From positions 43,835-107,834 of the forward strand of contig CAMCBN010000004.1 of the NCBI GenBank assembly GCA_945873065.1: a DNA stretch of 64,000 bases. The letters are read 5' to 3'. Shown in pieces: positions 14,429 through 23,904 of the stretch. Positions within the stretch are counted from its first letter, which is position 1. Each line of letters opens with the position of its first letter. Below the pieces are notes generated by a model. It was given only the letters and a program-made list of their open reading frames with translations, was not told the DNA's origin and ran no database searches. The DNA is from an uncultured Candidatus Saccharibacteria bacterium. Its GTDB lineage: Bacteria > Patescibacteriota > Saccharimonadia > Saccharimonadales > Saccharimonadaceae. The position numbers and the translations under genes are program-made.

Positions 14429-17059
14429 TTAGCGGTTCTTCTTGCGATTCTGCCGCTGCGCTTTCTTCTTCTTGCGGGCGGCGTTACGTTTGCGATTAAC
14501 CTCAGCAACAGTACTGGCTTTAGTAGTTTTGCTAAAGTCGTGATCGTGATTCTCTTCCCCACCCGTGATCTCGTTCACTCCATGCTCTACCGACGATTCA
14601 GCCAAGCGTGTTAGCTCTGTCCCATATTCGTCATCACTCGCCTCGCGAATGATAGCATCTGTTTTGTGCACGCCATAAAGGAAGCGCAATACTTCGTGGC
14701 GCAAATTTGCCTGCAAACTCTCAAATAGCTTCTGAGACTCGACGCGATACTCGACCAGCGGATCACGCTGCCCAGCTGAACGCAAATTGATGCCTTCGCG
14801 CAAATGCTGCATATTTTCTAGATGCTGCATCCACAAAGTATCGAGCACTTGCATATATACTTCACGCTCGACACTACGCAGCAATTCACTACCGAGCTCA
14901 TCTTCTTTAGTAGCATAGAGTTTCTCGGCCTTTTCTAAGGCTAACTTGTGACGGACGGAGTCACGCTTTTCTTCACCAATCTTGGTGACATCCTTCTCAT
15001 CTAATGGGATGACTGCGGTAAATTCTTCGACGAATTTCGGATTTTGCTTGGCTGGTACTACTGTAAAATCCGCTACCGATAGGCGTATCAAGCGTCGTAT
15101 TTCCGACTTGATACTATCACCATCGAGAATTTTGCGTCGCACTGCATAAACAACTTTGCGGTGGCGATTTATGACGTTGTCAAATTGAACAACGTTCTTA
15201 CGCAGATCGAAGTTGTAGCCCTCGACACGTTTTTGCGCCGCCTCGAGTGTTTTATTGATGGCTTTGTTTTGGATGGCAACATCTTCGTCGACACCCAAAC
15301 GCCCCATCAACGACGCGATCCGTTCACCTTGGAAAATTCGCATCAAGTCATCTTCAGTACTGACGTAAAATTGCGTATCACCTGGATCGCCCTGACGGCC
15401 ACCACGCCCACGTAGCTGGTTGTCAATGCGACGTGATTCATGGCGCTCCGAACCTATCACTACCAAGCCACCGAGCTCTCTCACGCCTGGCCCAAGTTTG
15501 ATGTCTGTCCCCCGCCCAGCGATATTTGTCGCCAACGTAACGGCACCCTTCTCGCCAGCATGGGCGACGATATCTGCCTCGTGTTCGTTGTTTTTAGCAT
15601 TGAGTAAATCGTATTTTATGCCTTCTTTATCAAGATAGGCGGCGATCATCTCGTTTTTAGCAATTGATCCCGAACCGACCAACACCGGTCGCCCCTCTTC
15701 GTGATACGCCTTGATGGCTTCTGCCACCGCTTTGAGCTTGGCTTTCTCGGTTTTGTAAATGAGATCTTCGTGATCTTTACGAATAATCGGCTTATTCGGT
15801 GGCACCACCACTACGTCTAACGAATAAATCTGCTGAAATTCCTCTGCTTCTGTGAAAGCCGTACCGGTCATGCCGCTGAGTTTTTTGTACAAACGGAAGT
15901 AGTTTTGGAAGGAGATTGTCGCCAAAGTCATGCTTTCTTGCTGCACCGGGACACCTTCTTTTGCTTCTATCGCCTGATGCAAACCCTCGCTATAGCGATT
16001 GCCAATCTTGAGACGACCAGTGTGTTCATCGACGATAATTACCTCGCCATCGTTAGTCACGACATAGTCTTTATCGCGTTTAAATAATGTCTGAGCCCGC
16101 AAAGCTTGGGTCATATGATAAATATTCCGCACCTGATCTGATGTGTATAAATTTTTTACCCCAAGCATTTTTTGTACTTTAGTGATGCCCTGGTCAGTCA
16201 GCGCTACGCTACGGCGTTTTTCATCAAGGCGGTAATCGTCGGGTACCAACCTAGCAGCAATCTTCGCGAATTGATAATAACTATCTGGATTTTCAGCAGC
16301 TTGCGCGCTAATTATCAGTGGTGTACGCGCCTCGTCTATCAAAATCGAATCTACCTCGTCAACAATAGCAAAATTTAGCTCACGCTGACGGATCAACTTC
16401 GCCTCGTTGACCATGTTGTCGCGCAGATAGTCAAAACCCAATTCGTTATTAGTACCATAAGTGATATCAGCCTCATAGGCCTCGCGTCGCGTGCAAGGGC
16501 GGAGCTTACGCATACGTGGATCAGTATGATGCTCATTGTCGTAATCTGGATCGTATAAAAACGACGCTTCGCTAATGACTACGCCAGTGCTCACCCCCAG
16601 AGCGTGATAGACCTGTCCCATCCAGCCAGCATCACGCTGCGCTAGGTAATCGTTGACAGTGACGATATGTACACCCTTACCCTCTAATGAGTTAAGATAA
16701 GCTGCCAGTGTCGACATTAATGTCTTACCTTCACCAGTCTTTAGCTCAGCGACATTACCTTCGTGCAACACCATACTACCGATCAACTGCACATCATAAT
16801 GACGTTCACCGATGACCCGATCGGCCATCTCGCGCACTACCGCGAAAGCATCTGGCAAAATCGTATCTAGTGTAACATCCTTTTGGCCTAGGCGCTCCTT
16901 TAGAGCCGCTGTCTGAGCAGCCAACTCTTCATCCGACATCTTTTTATACTTCGGGCCAAGAGCGTTGATCTCGTTGACCTTTTTTTGTAAACGCTTAAGA
17001 ATCCGCTTCTGCGGATCACCAAAAATCTTCGTTAGTACTTTTTGTTGTGTCAATGCCAT
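14429..17059 (-). CDS. secA: Preprotein translocase ATPase SecA
   Basis: An 876-aa motor that drives proteins through SecYEG. Visible motifs are Walker A GEGKTLMSTLAAYLNS, VNDYLAQRDA, the DEAD-like IVDEVDSILIDEARTPLI and the helicase segment NIAGRGTDIKLGPGV. The C-terminal zinc-binding Cys cluster of many SecA proteins is absent and replaced by a Lys/Arg-rich tail. The ORF track adds 13 codons. I use the ATG of MALTQQK, which has GAGGGAG 9 nt upstream. A TATAAT lies about 50 nt upstream. The M16 protease and the 1055-aa orphan follow in the same unit. Confidence 0.97.
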   Translation of the reverse strand: MALTQQKVLTKIFGDPQKRILKRLQKKVNEINALGPKYKKMSDEELAAQTAALKERLGQKDVTLDTILPDAFAVVREMADRVIGERHYDVQLIGSMVLHEGNVAELKTGEGKTLMSTLAAYLNSLEGKGVHIVTVNDYLAQRDAGWMGQVYHALGVSTGVVISEASFLYDPDYDNEHHTDPRMRKLRPCTRREAYEADITYGTNNELGFDYLRDNMVNEAKLIRQRELNFAIVDEVDSILIDEARTPLIISAQAAENPDSYYQFAKIAARLVPDDYRLDEKRRSVALTDQGITKVQKMLGVKNLYTSDQVRNIYHMTQALRAQTLFKRDKDYVVTNDGEVIIVDEHTGRLKIGNRYSEGLHQAIEAKEGVPVQQESMTLATISFQNYFRLYKKLSGMTGTAFTEAEEFQQIYSLDVVVVPPNKPIIRKDHEDLIYKTEKAKLKAVAEAIKAYHEEGRPVLVGSGSIAKNEMIAAYLDKEGIKYDLLNAKNNEHEADIVAHAGEKGAVTLATNIAGRGTDIKLGPGVRELGGLVVIGSERHESRRIDNQLRGRGGRQGDPGDTQFYVSTEDDLMRIFQGERIASLMGRLGVDEDVAIQNKAINKTLEAAQKRVEGYNFDLRKNVVQFDNVINRHRKVVYAVRRKILDGDSIKSEIRRLIRLSVADFTVVPAKQNPKFVEEFTAVIPLDEKDVTKIGEEKRDSVRHKLALEKAEKLYATKEDELGSELLRSVEREVYMQVLDTLWMQHLENMQHLREGINLRSAGQRDPLVEYRVESQKLFESLQANLRHEVLRFLYGVHKTDAIIREASDDEYGTELTRLAESSVEHGVNEITGGEENHDHDFSKTTKASTVAEVNRKRNAARKKKKAQRQNRKKNR

Positions 17060-17191
17060 ATGTTCAAACTCCCTCGCTCTTCGCTGCGGCCATTTCAAAA
17101 AACTCCCTTTATTATACCGGGTATGTCTAGTTTTTGGAAGAGCCGACTACTGACTATCTCGAACACGAGCCTCTCAGAGCACGCTCCTTAG

Positions 17192-17217
17192 CGGGGTAGG
17201 GCCTAAACCCCACCCCG
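17192..17217. other. GC-rich hairpin between hpf and secA
   Basis: CGGGGTAGGG and CCCCACCCCG form a 10-bp stem with one G-U pair and a 6-nt loop. Neither strand has a U tract after it, so it is not a typical terminator. It could be a transcript-stabilising 3' end of hpf. Confidence 0.4.
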
Positions 17218-17265
17218 TCTCATATCCTCGAAGCTACACGACTACATGGACTAGTTCCAGAACTA

Positions 17266-17640
17266 TTATCGCTCACGGTCGAAACTACGCTTGAAACGCG
17301 CTAATAAACCGCGGCGACCAAGGTGTGCTAGATGATTTTGCTTATACTTGCGTAACTGGCCAGCTAGCTTACGCTCGACTATATCAGTAGCAGCCAGCAC
17401 GTTGACTGTTGACTCTTTGGCTTTGATGGTCTGGTCCGGCACAGCCAGTACTACTTCAACCTCGTACTTGTTGCCATGGTCGCCATTGACTTCATCGATA
17501 CGGACAGTAGCACTGATAGTTTTGCGAGCATGGCGCGTCACCATGCGATCTAACGCACCGATTTTTTTGCGAATATATTTCTTGGTCGAGTCGTCGGGTA
17601 TATACTTGCCTACCCCAGTAATGTCGATATTTGCTATCAT
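17266..17640 (-). CDS. hpf: Ribosome hibernation promoting factor, short form
   Basis: A 124-aa HPF/RaiA (YfiA) family protein that binds the 30S decoding region and idles ribosomes under stress. The beta-alpha fold is evident (MIANIDITGVGKYIPDDSTKK; YEVEVVLAVPDQTIKAKE), and it lacks the long C-terminal dimerisation domain. The ORF track starts five codons earlier, but those codons contain the ribosome binding site itself (AAAGGAGT), so the ATG of MIANID is the start. A basic tail (LLARFKRSFDRER) ends the protein. Confidence 0.93.
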   Translation of the reverse strand: MIANIDITGVGKYIPDDSTKKYIRKKIGALDRMVTRHARKTISATVRIDEVNGDHGNKYEVEVVLAVPDQTIKAKESTVNVLAATDIVERKLAGQLRKYKQNHLAHLGRRGLLARFKRSFDRER

Positions 17641-17719
17641 GCTGACTCCTTTCAATTATCGGCTTTGTGTACTTACAGTATAACACGTCAGCGATTAATT
17701 AACGGAGGCTAAAAATCAC

Positions 17720-18850
17720 TCATCCAGCCTGATGATCAGCGCCAATCGCCTCGCTGATCGAAACGTAATCATCACGATCCAGCAAACGCACCAACCCTTC
17801 GTTGATCTCGCCTGGTAACTGTGGACCCTCAAACATCAACGCTGTCGTCAAAGCTACCAAACTGGCTCCAGCCCGAATCTTAGCATAAGCATCCTCGGCT
17901 GTAAAAATACCACCCACGCCAATGATGACGAAACGATCTCCGTATGCCGCGTAAGTTTTGTGGATTAGCTGAGTCGTGACAGCCTGTGTTGGCTTGCCAC
18001 TTAGGTTACCTTTCACTTCGTCGCTCAGTGCTGATGGCATTACTAATTGTTTGCGGTCTTTGACTAAATTGCCGATAGTCAAGCCAGCGACTTTGTGGGA
18101 GTCGGCGACTTCGAGCAACTTCGCGAACTGTGCCCAAGTTTTGTCGGTCGGCATTTTCAAGAAAACCGGCCGCGACAAATGTAGCTCGTCTACAGCTGTG
18201 AGTAGTTTCTTGAGCCGAGCAGGTGTCGTAAACGGCTCACCGCCGTAGGTGTTTGGGCAAGAAATGTTAATTTCGTACAACGGAACAATACCAGCCGCCT
18301 CGAGCTGGCGCAGACTATCACAATAATCAGCGATAGCATCCTTGGGCTTGACCTGCTGTGGGCTATTGGTCTTGGCGACCGAGATACTCAGTGGAAAATT
18401 CCGCCAAGTCCGGTGCGGATAACTCATAATGCGCTCGATAGCTGCTGCTACACCACGGTTAGCGAGGCCGACGTTGACCACGATCGATTGTTCGTCTGGC
18501 AAACGATGAAACCACGGCTTTGGATTACCTTCGCAAGGTTGCGCCGTGACCGAACCACCTATTTCGAAACCAAACCCAATCTTCTTAGCTACAACAGGCA
18601 AATCAATATTCTTATCAAGCCCTGCCGATAATCCAACTGGATTCAAAAAATCCAAGCCTAAAATCGTCTGTTCGAGCCGAGGGTTCTTATATCGCCATGT
18701 GCTCAAAATTTGCTCAGCGTGGATAGCGCGCAAAGCCCGGGCCGACCAAATCATCGTATCATGACTCGCATCTGGCGCTTGGCGAAACAATAGCGGCTTA
18801 GCGATCTTGGCGTAACCTTTACGGCCAACTGTGCGCATTGTTCGTCCCAT
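17720..18850 (-). CDS. pyrD: Dihydroorotate dehydrogenase, class 2 architecture
   Basis: A 376-aa flavoprotein converting dihydroorotate to orotate in pyrimidine synthesis. N-terminal helices (about residues 1-55) and overall length match the quinone-linked class 2 form, and NPVGLSAGLDKN and VIIGVGGIFTAEDAYAKIRAGASLV are family signatures. At the catalytic base position it reads NISCPNT. A Cys there is the class 1 state, whereas class 2 enzymes carry Ser (SSPN). The usual NRMGFNN loop is also altered to VNVGLANRG. The start overlaps the serS stop by one base (TGATG). Confidence 0.88.
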   Translation of the reverse strand: MGRTMRTVGRKGYAKIAKPLLFRQAPDASHDTMIWSARALRAIHAEQILSTWRYKNPRLEQTILGLDFLNPVGLSAGLDKNIDLPVVAKKIGFGFEIGGSVTAQPCEGNPKPWFHRLPDEQSIVVNVGLANRGVAAAIERIMSYPHRTWRNFPLSISVAKTNSPQQVKPKDAIADYCDSLRQLEAAGIVPLYEINISCPNTYGGEPFTTPARLKKLLTAVDELHLSRPVFLKMPTDKTWAQFAKLLEVADSHKVAGLTIGNLVKDRKQLVMPSALSDEVKGNLSGKPTQAVTTQLIHKTYAAYGDRFVIIGVGGIFTAEDAYAKIRAGASLVALTTALMFEGPQLPGEINEGLVRLLDRDDYVSISEAIGADHQAG

Positions 18851-20094
18851 CAGAGTACCTCCCGATTTGCTAAGTATGGTCGCAGCACCTCTGGCACACG
18901 TAGCTTACCATCATCTGTTTGGTAATTCTCGATCACCGCTACCAACGAGCGCGCCAAGCTGACCGCGGTACCGTTCAAAGTATGTAACACCTCGAGCGAG
19001 CCATCCGCCCGGCGCACGCGAATATTGAGATTACGTGCCTGAAAATCAGTACAATTTGAACAACTGGTTAGTTCACGATATTTACCATCGACTGGCGACC
19101 AGTACTCCAAGTCGTATTTCTTTGCAGCAGGTGCACCTAGGTCGCCCGCTGCAATATTGACCACATGGTATGGAATACCCAACGACTGCCAAATCTCCTC
19201 CTCGATCGACAAGATCTTTTCGTGCATCTGACGCGACTGCTCTGGTGTACAAAAAATATACATCTCCAATTTATTAAATTGATGCACCCGGAATAATCCG
19301 CGACTAAACTTGCCAGCTGCACCTGCTTCTTTGCGATAACATGGGCTGTAACCCGCATACAGCAAAGGTAGATTATCTTCATCGATAATCTCATCGGCAT
19401 GAAATCCAGTCAGCGGCGCCTCGGCCGTACCGATGAGCATCGTGTTTTCGCCATCGACAAAATACTCGTTACTCTCTTTGTCGCTTTTTGGTGCAAAGCC
19501 TGCCCCTTTGGCCACTCGCTCCGACACCATATGTGGCACTGTCATCGGAGTGAAACCTTTTTTCACCAATAAATTGAGAGCATATTGATAAATAGCGTTC
19601 TCGAGTAGCATCAAATCGCCTTTGACGTAATAAAACTTCGTCCCCGCCACTTTGGCACCACGCTCAAAATCCAGCCAACCACGCTTAGTGGCAAACTCTA
19701 AATGGTCCTGCGCCGAGGAACGCTTATCTCCCCACACCTTGACCTCGACGCTATCTTCTTCGCCACCAAGAGGCACATCTTCGAGAATGATATTTGGTAT
19801 AGCGTCTATCGCGGTACGGAATGCTGCCTCTACAGTTCGCAACTGCTCATCGAGGGCTGCTAACTCTGCCTTAATGACCTTACCCTGCGCGACCAATTCT
19901 GGCGTGGGCACACCACCTTTCATCTGGTCTGCTATTTGCTTACGCTGGGCGCGGAGGCTGTCGACCTTTTTTTGCAACTCACGCCGCTGGTCGTCACGCT
20001 CTAGCAGCGCCTCGATCGACACGTCGTACCCCTTATTGCGCGCTGAGGTTCGCACTAACTCAGCATTTTTTCTGATAAAGCGAATATCTAACAT
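18850..20094 (-). CDS. serS: Seryl-tRNA synthetase
   Basis: A 414-aa class II synthetase charging tRNA-Ser. The N-terminal antiparallel coiled-coil arm (about residues 30-105, ERDDQRRELQKKVDSLRAQR) is present. Motif 2 (RGLFRVHQFNKLEMY), the TSCSNCTDFQARN segment and motif 3 (NGTAVSLARSLVAVIENYQ) are intact. Length is normal. It is co-transcribed with pyrD. The ATG start MLDIRFIRKN is the standard family N-terminus. Confidence 0.97.
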   Translation of the reverse strand: MLDIRFIRKNAELVRTSARNKGYDVSIEALLERDDQRRELQKKVDSLRAQRKQIADQMKGGVPTPELVAQGKVIKAELAALDEQLRTVEAAFRTAIDAIPNIILEDVPLGGEEDSVEVKVWGDKRSSAQDHLEFATKRGWLDFERGAKVAGTKFYYVKGDLMLLENAIYQYALNLLVKKGFTPMTVPHMVSERVAKGAGFAPKSDKESNEYFVDGENTMLIGTAEAPLTGFHADEIIDEDNLPLLYAGYSPCYRKEAGAAGKFSRGLFRVHQFNKLEMYIFCTPEQSRQMHEKILSIEEEIWQSLGIPYHVVNIAAGDLGAPAAKKYDLEYWSPVDGKYRELTSCSNCTDFQARNLNIRVRRADGSLEVLHTLNGTAVSLARSLVAVIENYQTDDGKLRVPEVLRPYLANREVL

Positions 20095-20103
20095 AATTTT
20101 ATT

Positions 20104-20647
20104 TTACCACAAGTGCCATCGATACGAACGATCGTCCAGATCGTATGCTAAGTTGCTATCAAATTCGGCCACAAATATCAAATCAAAGGGATCAAAAAAT
20201 CCAAAGATCAAGCCTTCACCCCACCGCAGGACGCGAACCCAGATAGTCATCGCGGCGATCAGGGTCGAGCCAGGAGACAAACACCTGGTTGTAGCCGACG
20301 CCATGCATCTGGCTGTAGCTGACGTTCCAGTAGACGAGCGGAGCTAACGAACCGTAGCAGGGTATCACGAACTCACACTTTGCCCAGCTTTGGGTTTCTT
20401 TGTCAAGCATTTCGAAATAGCCGGCACCTTCTTGTATATTGCGGGCATGCAAAGTAAGAAGTTGAATTATGGTAGGGTGAGATGGTTGGTACTCCTGGAT
20501 GAGATTCCCTAGGTATGAAACCTCAAGATTATTACCATTATAGTCACAACCCTTGTAATGCGACTCTTGAGTGCCTGGCACAAGACATAGAGTCCACTGG
20601 TAACCCCTACTGTCGGTGTAGTAAGAATCGACATCATCGATCCCGAT
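20104..20647 (-). pseudogene. Decayed gene for a secreted-like protein (stop and frameshift)
   Basis: Two ORFs in different frames read as one protein: the frame ending at 20216 (YNQVFVSWLDPDRRDDYLGS, Cys-containing, aromatic-rich) and the frame at 20104-20304 (GLIFGFFDPFDLIFVAEFDS). Removing one G from a GGGG tract near 20219 joins them as RPAVGEGLIFG. The N-terminus is also lost: upstream the frame meets TAA at 20648 and no start or ribosome binding site is convincing. The product looks extracellular, but no family is recognised. It is either a pseudogene or a gene damaged by sequence errors. Confidence 0.5.
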
Positions 20648-20759
20648 TTAGATAACGGCTTTGCCATAGGCTTTGGCTTGGGCTCGCGCTCCGTAGTGGG
20701 GTGACTTCCCTGAGCGAGCCCGGAAATCCATCATCCCCACTCTTATCCTATTTTTGCCT

Positions 20760-22124
20760 CTATTCTGTCCGCAGCGCCTCGACTGGGTCGAGTTTGGCGG
20801 CTTTGCGGCTCGGTAGCCAGCCAGCGACGATCGCCACCAGCACCAATGCCAATACGACGGTTGCACCCACACCCGGCTGGAAGATCAACAGCGAATTATC
20901 ACCGAGGCCCAACGACTTCGAGATAGATGGGTTGATCAATGTCCCTATGCCCCAGGCGCTCAACACGCCGAACGCACCACCGAGAAAGCCGACCCACGCT
21001 GCTTCATAGCGAAATAGCCGCCCGATATCGCGCCGTGATGCACCGAGAGCCTTCATCAAGCCGATTTGCTGCGTCCGCTCCAACACCGAAATATACATAG
21101 TGTTGATGATGCCAAACACGCTTACAACCAGTGCCAAAAGCCCAAAGCCCAGGACGATACCCTGCAGTATATTGATAAATGTGAATATCACCCCCTGAAT
21201 GTCCTGCGCTGTAGCAGCATGATACCCCGAGCCGTTGAGTCGATCTCGTACCTCTTCTGGAGTACCATGCTTCACCGTCGCTAAGACATAAAAATACTTC
21301 CGGTGCGCGCTGGTGCCAACTGTACTAAATTCTGACAGATTTTTTGCATCATGGGCATTTATATACACACTCGACGGACTCGAAATCTGGTCGGGTGATT
21401 TTTTGGCTACGGCGACTATAGTAAACGGTTTACTCAGGGTTTTTCCTTTTAGCAATTCCTGCACACCAGCATCACCTTTTGTGGCGTAAACCTGTTGAAT
21501 CGTGGCGGCGCTGGCTTGTTGTGGTTGCTGCGTCACCACTAGATTTAGCTTCGAGCCGACCATTTCTTGCGCAGATTTGCCGAGCTTTTCTGCGTATATC
21601 TCAGGAATGATCGCCTCACCATTTGCCAGCGCATCACCCGATGCGACCGACTTACCTGCGGCTACCTCCATCTGAAGCGTGTTGTCTCGCATCATCACCT
21701 GGCCGACGTATTTCTTCTTTTTCGACTGGCTGAAGGTGATATACTTCGGCTGCACCTGGTAAGATGGCTCCACCTGCTTGATGTCATTCCGCTTGCGCAA
21801 TACCTCGATATCTTTGGTGGTCAAAGTCTCATAATCTCGGCCATTACGCGTCATGGAGTTTGGATTATACTCGGTCAGCCCGTCCTCTCCGCCGCCGTTC
21901 ACTTGCGCGCTAGTGACCCGCTTGTCTTTGGCGATCATTAGTGCATTTGGATCGAGGTTGCTCTTGATGATCCGATCGACGTATTGTCGTGCCCCTTCGC
22001 CGACCATCAAACTAGCCATGATCGCGAAACCACCAATCGCGATCGCCACACTAGTGAGAAATGTCCGCATCTTGGCACGGCGCAAATTTCGCCCAGCCCG
22101 TTGAATAATATCTACCGTCTTCAT
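20760..22124 (-). CDS. ABC transporter permease, MacB/FtsX type
   Basis: A 454-aa membrane protein with the MacB architecture: one N-terminal membrane helix (about residues 20-42), a long extracellular core domain (about 45-310) and three C-terminal helices of the FtsX domain. The conserved ERTQQIGLMKALGASRRDIG lies in the cytoplasmic loop between them. Such permeases do not carry solutes across a pore but use mechanical motion to extrude lipoproteins, peptides or antibiotics, or to activate hydrolases. The adjacent ATPase gene overlaps by 1 nt. The substrate is unknown. Confidence 0.9.
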   Translation of the reverse strand: MKTVDIIQRAGRNLRRAKMRTFLTSVAIAIGGFAIMASLMVGEGARQYVDRIIKSNLDPNALMIAKDKRVTSAQVNGGGEDGLTEYNPNSMTRNGRDYETLTTKDIEVLRKRNDIKQVEPSYQVQPKYITFSQSKKKKYVGQVMMRDNTLQMEVAAGKSVASGDALANGEAIIPEIYAEKLGKSAQEMVGSKLNLVVTQQPQQASAATIQQVYATKGDAGVQELLKGKTLSKPFTIVAVAKKSPDQISSPSSVYINAHDAKNLSEFSTVGTSAHRKYFYVLATVKHGTPEEVRDRLNGSGYHAATAQDIQGVIFTFINILQGIVLGFGLLALVVSVFGIINTMYISVLERTQQIGLMKALGASRRDIGRLFRYEAAWVGFLGGAFGVLSAWGIGTLINPSISKSLGLGDNSLLIFQPGVGATVVLALVLVAIVAGWLPSRKAAKLDPVEALRTE

Positions 22125-22900
22125 TACTTCGCCCTCCTCGCTGGTGTATTGGATCTAGTCTTTTTGTCAGTCGTTTTTTTCGGTGATTTTGTCGCAGATG
22201 GCTTAGCCGACTTGACTGGGCGTGACGACATACTATCTTTCTCGACCTCGCCATCTTTAATATAGATGATCCGCTGGCAACGCTTAGCCAAATCTTCATC
22301 GTGTGTCACGATAATCAAGGTCGCCTCAGTCTCTTTGCAATACCCAAACAGCAAATCTTCGATCACTTGCGAAGTAGTAGAGTCTAGATTGCCCGTTGGT
22401 TCATCAGCGAACAAAATTTTTGGTCGACCCACGATCGCTCGAGCGACTGCGAGGCGCTGTTTTTGTCCACCAGACAAGTCTTTGGCGCGCGACTTGATTT
22501 TATCGCCTAGATCTACCGCCTCGAGTGCTTCGATAATCCGCTGCTTGCGACCAGCTCGCGGCACTCCAGCTGTCTCGAGTGCCAAACTCACATTGTCATA
22601 GCATGTCTCGCCACCTTCTACGAAAAAACTCTGGAAAATAAATCCCATCTCCCGAGCGCGAAATTTATCCGTAGCGCGCGGCTTGAGTCGCAGTATGTCC
22701 TTGTCGCCGACCAAGACCTCGCCTTGCTGCGGCTTGTCCAACCCCGAGATTGCATGCATCAAAGTCGACTTACCACTGCCTGACTTACCGAGAATCGCGA
22801 CACTTGTCCCCTCTTTTATCTGTAGATTGATATCCTTTAGCGCCGTGAAAACATTTTTCTTTTTGCCATAGGTTTTTGTGATATGTCTGATATCGATCAT
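22124..22900 (-). CDS. ABC transporter ATP-binding protein, MacB/LolD type
   Basis: A 258-aa ATPase paired with the MacB-like permease. Walker A GKSGSGKST, Q-loop FQSFFV, signature LSGGQKQRLAVARAI, Walker B ILFADEPTGNLD and the switch His in VTHDEDL are all intact. After residue 220 comes a Lys/Ser/Pro-rich basic tail not typical of the family. The ORF track begins 27 codons earlier. The ATG of MIDIRHITKTYG has AGAGGTG upstream and is the family-like start. Confidence 0.93.
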   Translation of the reverse strand: MIDIRHITKTYGKKKNVFTALKDINLQIKEGTSVAILGKSGSGKSTLMHAISGLDKPQQGEVLVGDKDILRLKPRATDKFRAREMGFIFQSFFVEGGETCYDNVSLALETAGVPRAGRKQRIIEALEAVDLGDKIKSRAKDLSGGQKQRLAVARAIVGRPKILFADEPTGNLDSTTSQVIEDLLFGYCKETEATLIIVTHDEDLAKRCQRIIYIKDGEVEKDSMSSRPVKSAKPSATKSPKKTTDKKTRSNTPARRAK

Positions 22901-22999
22901 ACACCTCTTACCCTTACTATAAATTTTGTATACTGCCAGTAATTTTACCACAAGATACTCGTAACGTCGAATCACCCTCATCGTCGAGAGTTAGAGGCT

Positions 23000-23845
23000 T
23001 TACACTGCCGTGATCGTACCACTGACCAGCAGCAACACGATCAATGCTCCTAATCCCAACCGGTACCAAATGAAAATACGAAAATCATTACTAGCAACAA
23101 ACTTCAGTAGCCACGCGATAGAGACATAGCCGACCACGAATGACACCACCGTCGCCGTGATAGTCGCACCCCAACCTACACCACCAGCAATGTGTTTGTA
23201 CTCAGTTACTGCCTGCAGAACACCCGCTGCCACCAGCGCTGGAATACCCAGGAAGAAACTCAATTTCGTCACTGTCACCCGGTCGAAACCGCGCAGCAAA
23301 CCGACCGAAATCGTCGCCCCCGACCGGCTGACACCAGGGATCAGTGCCAAACACTGCCCCAAACCGATCATCAGCGTGTCTCTCCAGGTCGTGTCTTGCT
23401 CACTACGATGGTTGTGCTTCGCTCGCTGATCTGCCAGCCACATCACACCACTCCAAACGATCAACGCACCCGCCACGAACCACAAACTGCGCAACACCGT
23501 CTCGATTTCGTCTTTAAACATCAGACCAATCACCGCGATCGGTATTGATCCAATGATGATAGCCCAGCCATACTTATAATCAAAGTTTCGCCGCGTCCGG
23601 CGCACGCGCAGCCCACGCCACCACACTGTCAAGACTCGCCAAATATCATCCCAAAAATAAACGATCGCTGCCAAAATCGCCCCGATCTGGATGATTGCCG
23701 TAAATGCAGTCAAGCTCGCATCCGCGATATTCATACCCATCAATTTCTCGGCAATCGTCAAATGCCCAGTCGACGACACCGGCAAAAACTCAGTCACACC
23801 TTCGATGATACCGAGGATAATCGCCTGCAAGAAATTCATTTCCAT
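23000..23845 (-). CDS. uppP: Undecaprenyl-diphosphatase
   Basis: A membrane enzyme of about 281 aa (BacA family) that dephosphorylates undecaprenyl pyrophosphate, recycling the carrier for cell-wall synthesis and giving bacitracin tolerance. Motif 1 EGVTEFLPVSSTGH (residues 15-28) and motif 2 PGVSRSGATISVGLLRGF are both complete, and about eight membrane helices are evident. The longest ORF starts inside the -10 element TGCTACAAT. The next ATG (23845), 7 nt after the -10, is the likely leaderless start. Divergent from folA. Confidence 0.96.
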   Translation of the reverse strand: MEMNFLQAIILGIIEGVTEFLPVSSTGHLTIAEKLMGMNIADASLTAFTAIIQIGAILAAIVYFWDDIWRVLTVWWRGLRVRRTRRNFDYKYGWAIIIGSIPIAVIGLMFKDEIETVLRSLWFVAGALIVWSGVMWLADQRAKHNHRSEQDTTWRDTLMIGLGQCLALIPGVSRSGATISVGLLRGFDRVTVTKLSFFLGIPALVAAGVLQAVTEYKHIAGGVGWGATITATVVSFVVGYVSIAWLLKFVASNDFRIFIWYRLGLGALIVLLLVSGTITAV

Positions 23846-23852
23846 AGCTACC

Positions 23853-23861
23853 ATTGTAGCA
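23853..23861 (-). promoter_or_regulatory. Extended -10, leaderless start of uppP
   Basis: TGCTACAAT on the minus strand, 7 nt before ATG 23845. The folA promoter points the other way from about 30 nt further on. Confidence 0.6.
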
Positions 23862-23889
23862 GATCATTTGCCGCCGAGAAAACCAGCCA

Positions 23890-23898
23890 TGCTATACT
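23890..23898 (+). promoter_or_regulatory. Extended -10, leaderless start of folA
   Basis: TGCTATACT ends 6 nt before ATG 23905, with no room for a ribosome binding site. Confidence 0.6.
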
Positions 23899-23904
23899 AT
23901 CGGC

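Noticed and set aside
17192-17217. Hairpin considered as an hpf terminator
   Set aside because: Stem is strong but no U tract follows on either strand; kept only as an unexplained structure.
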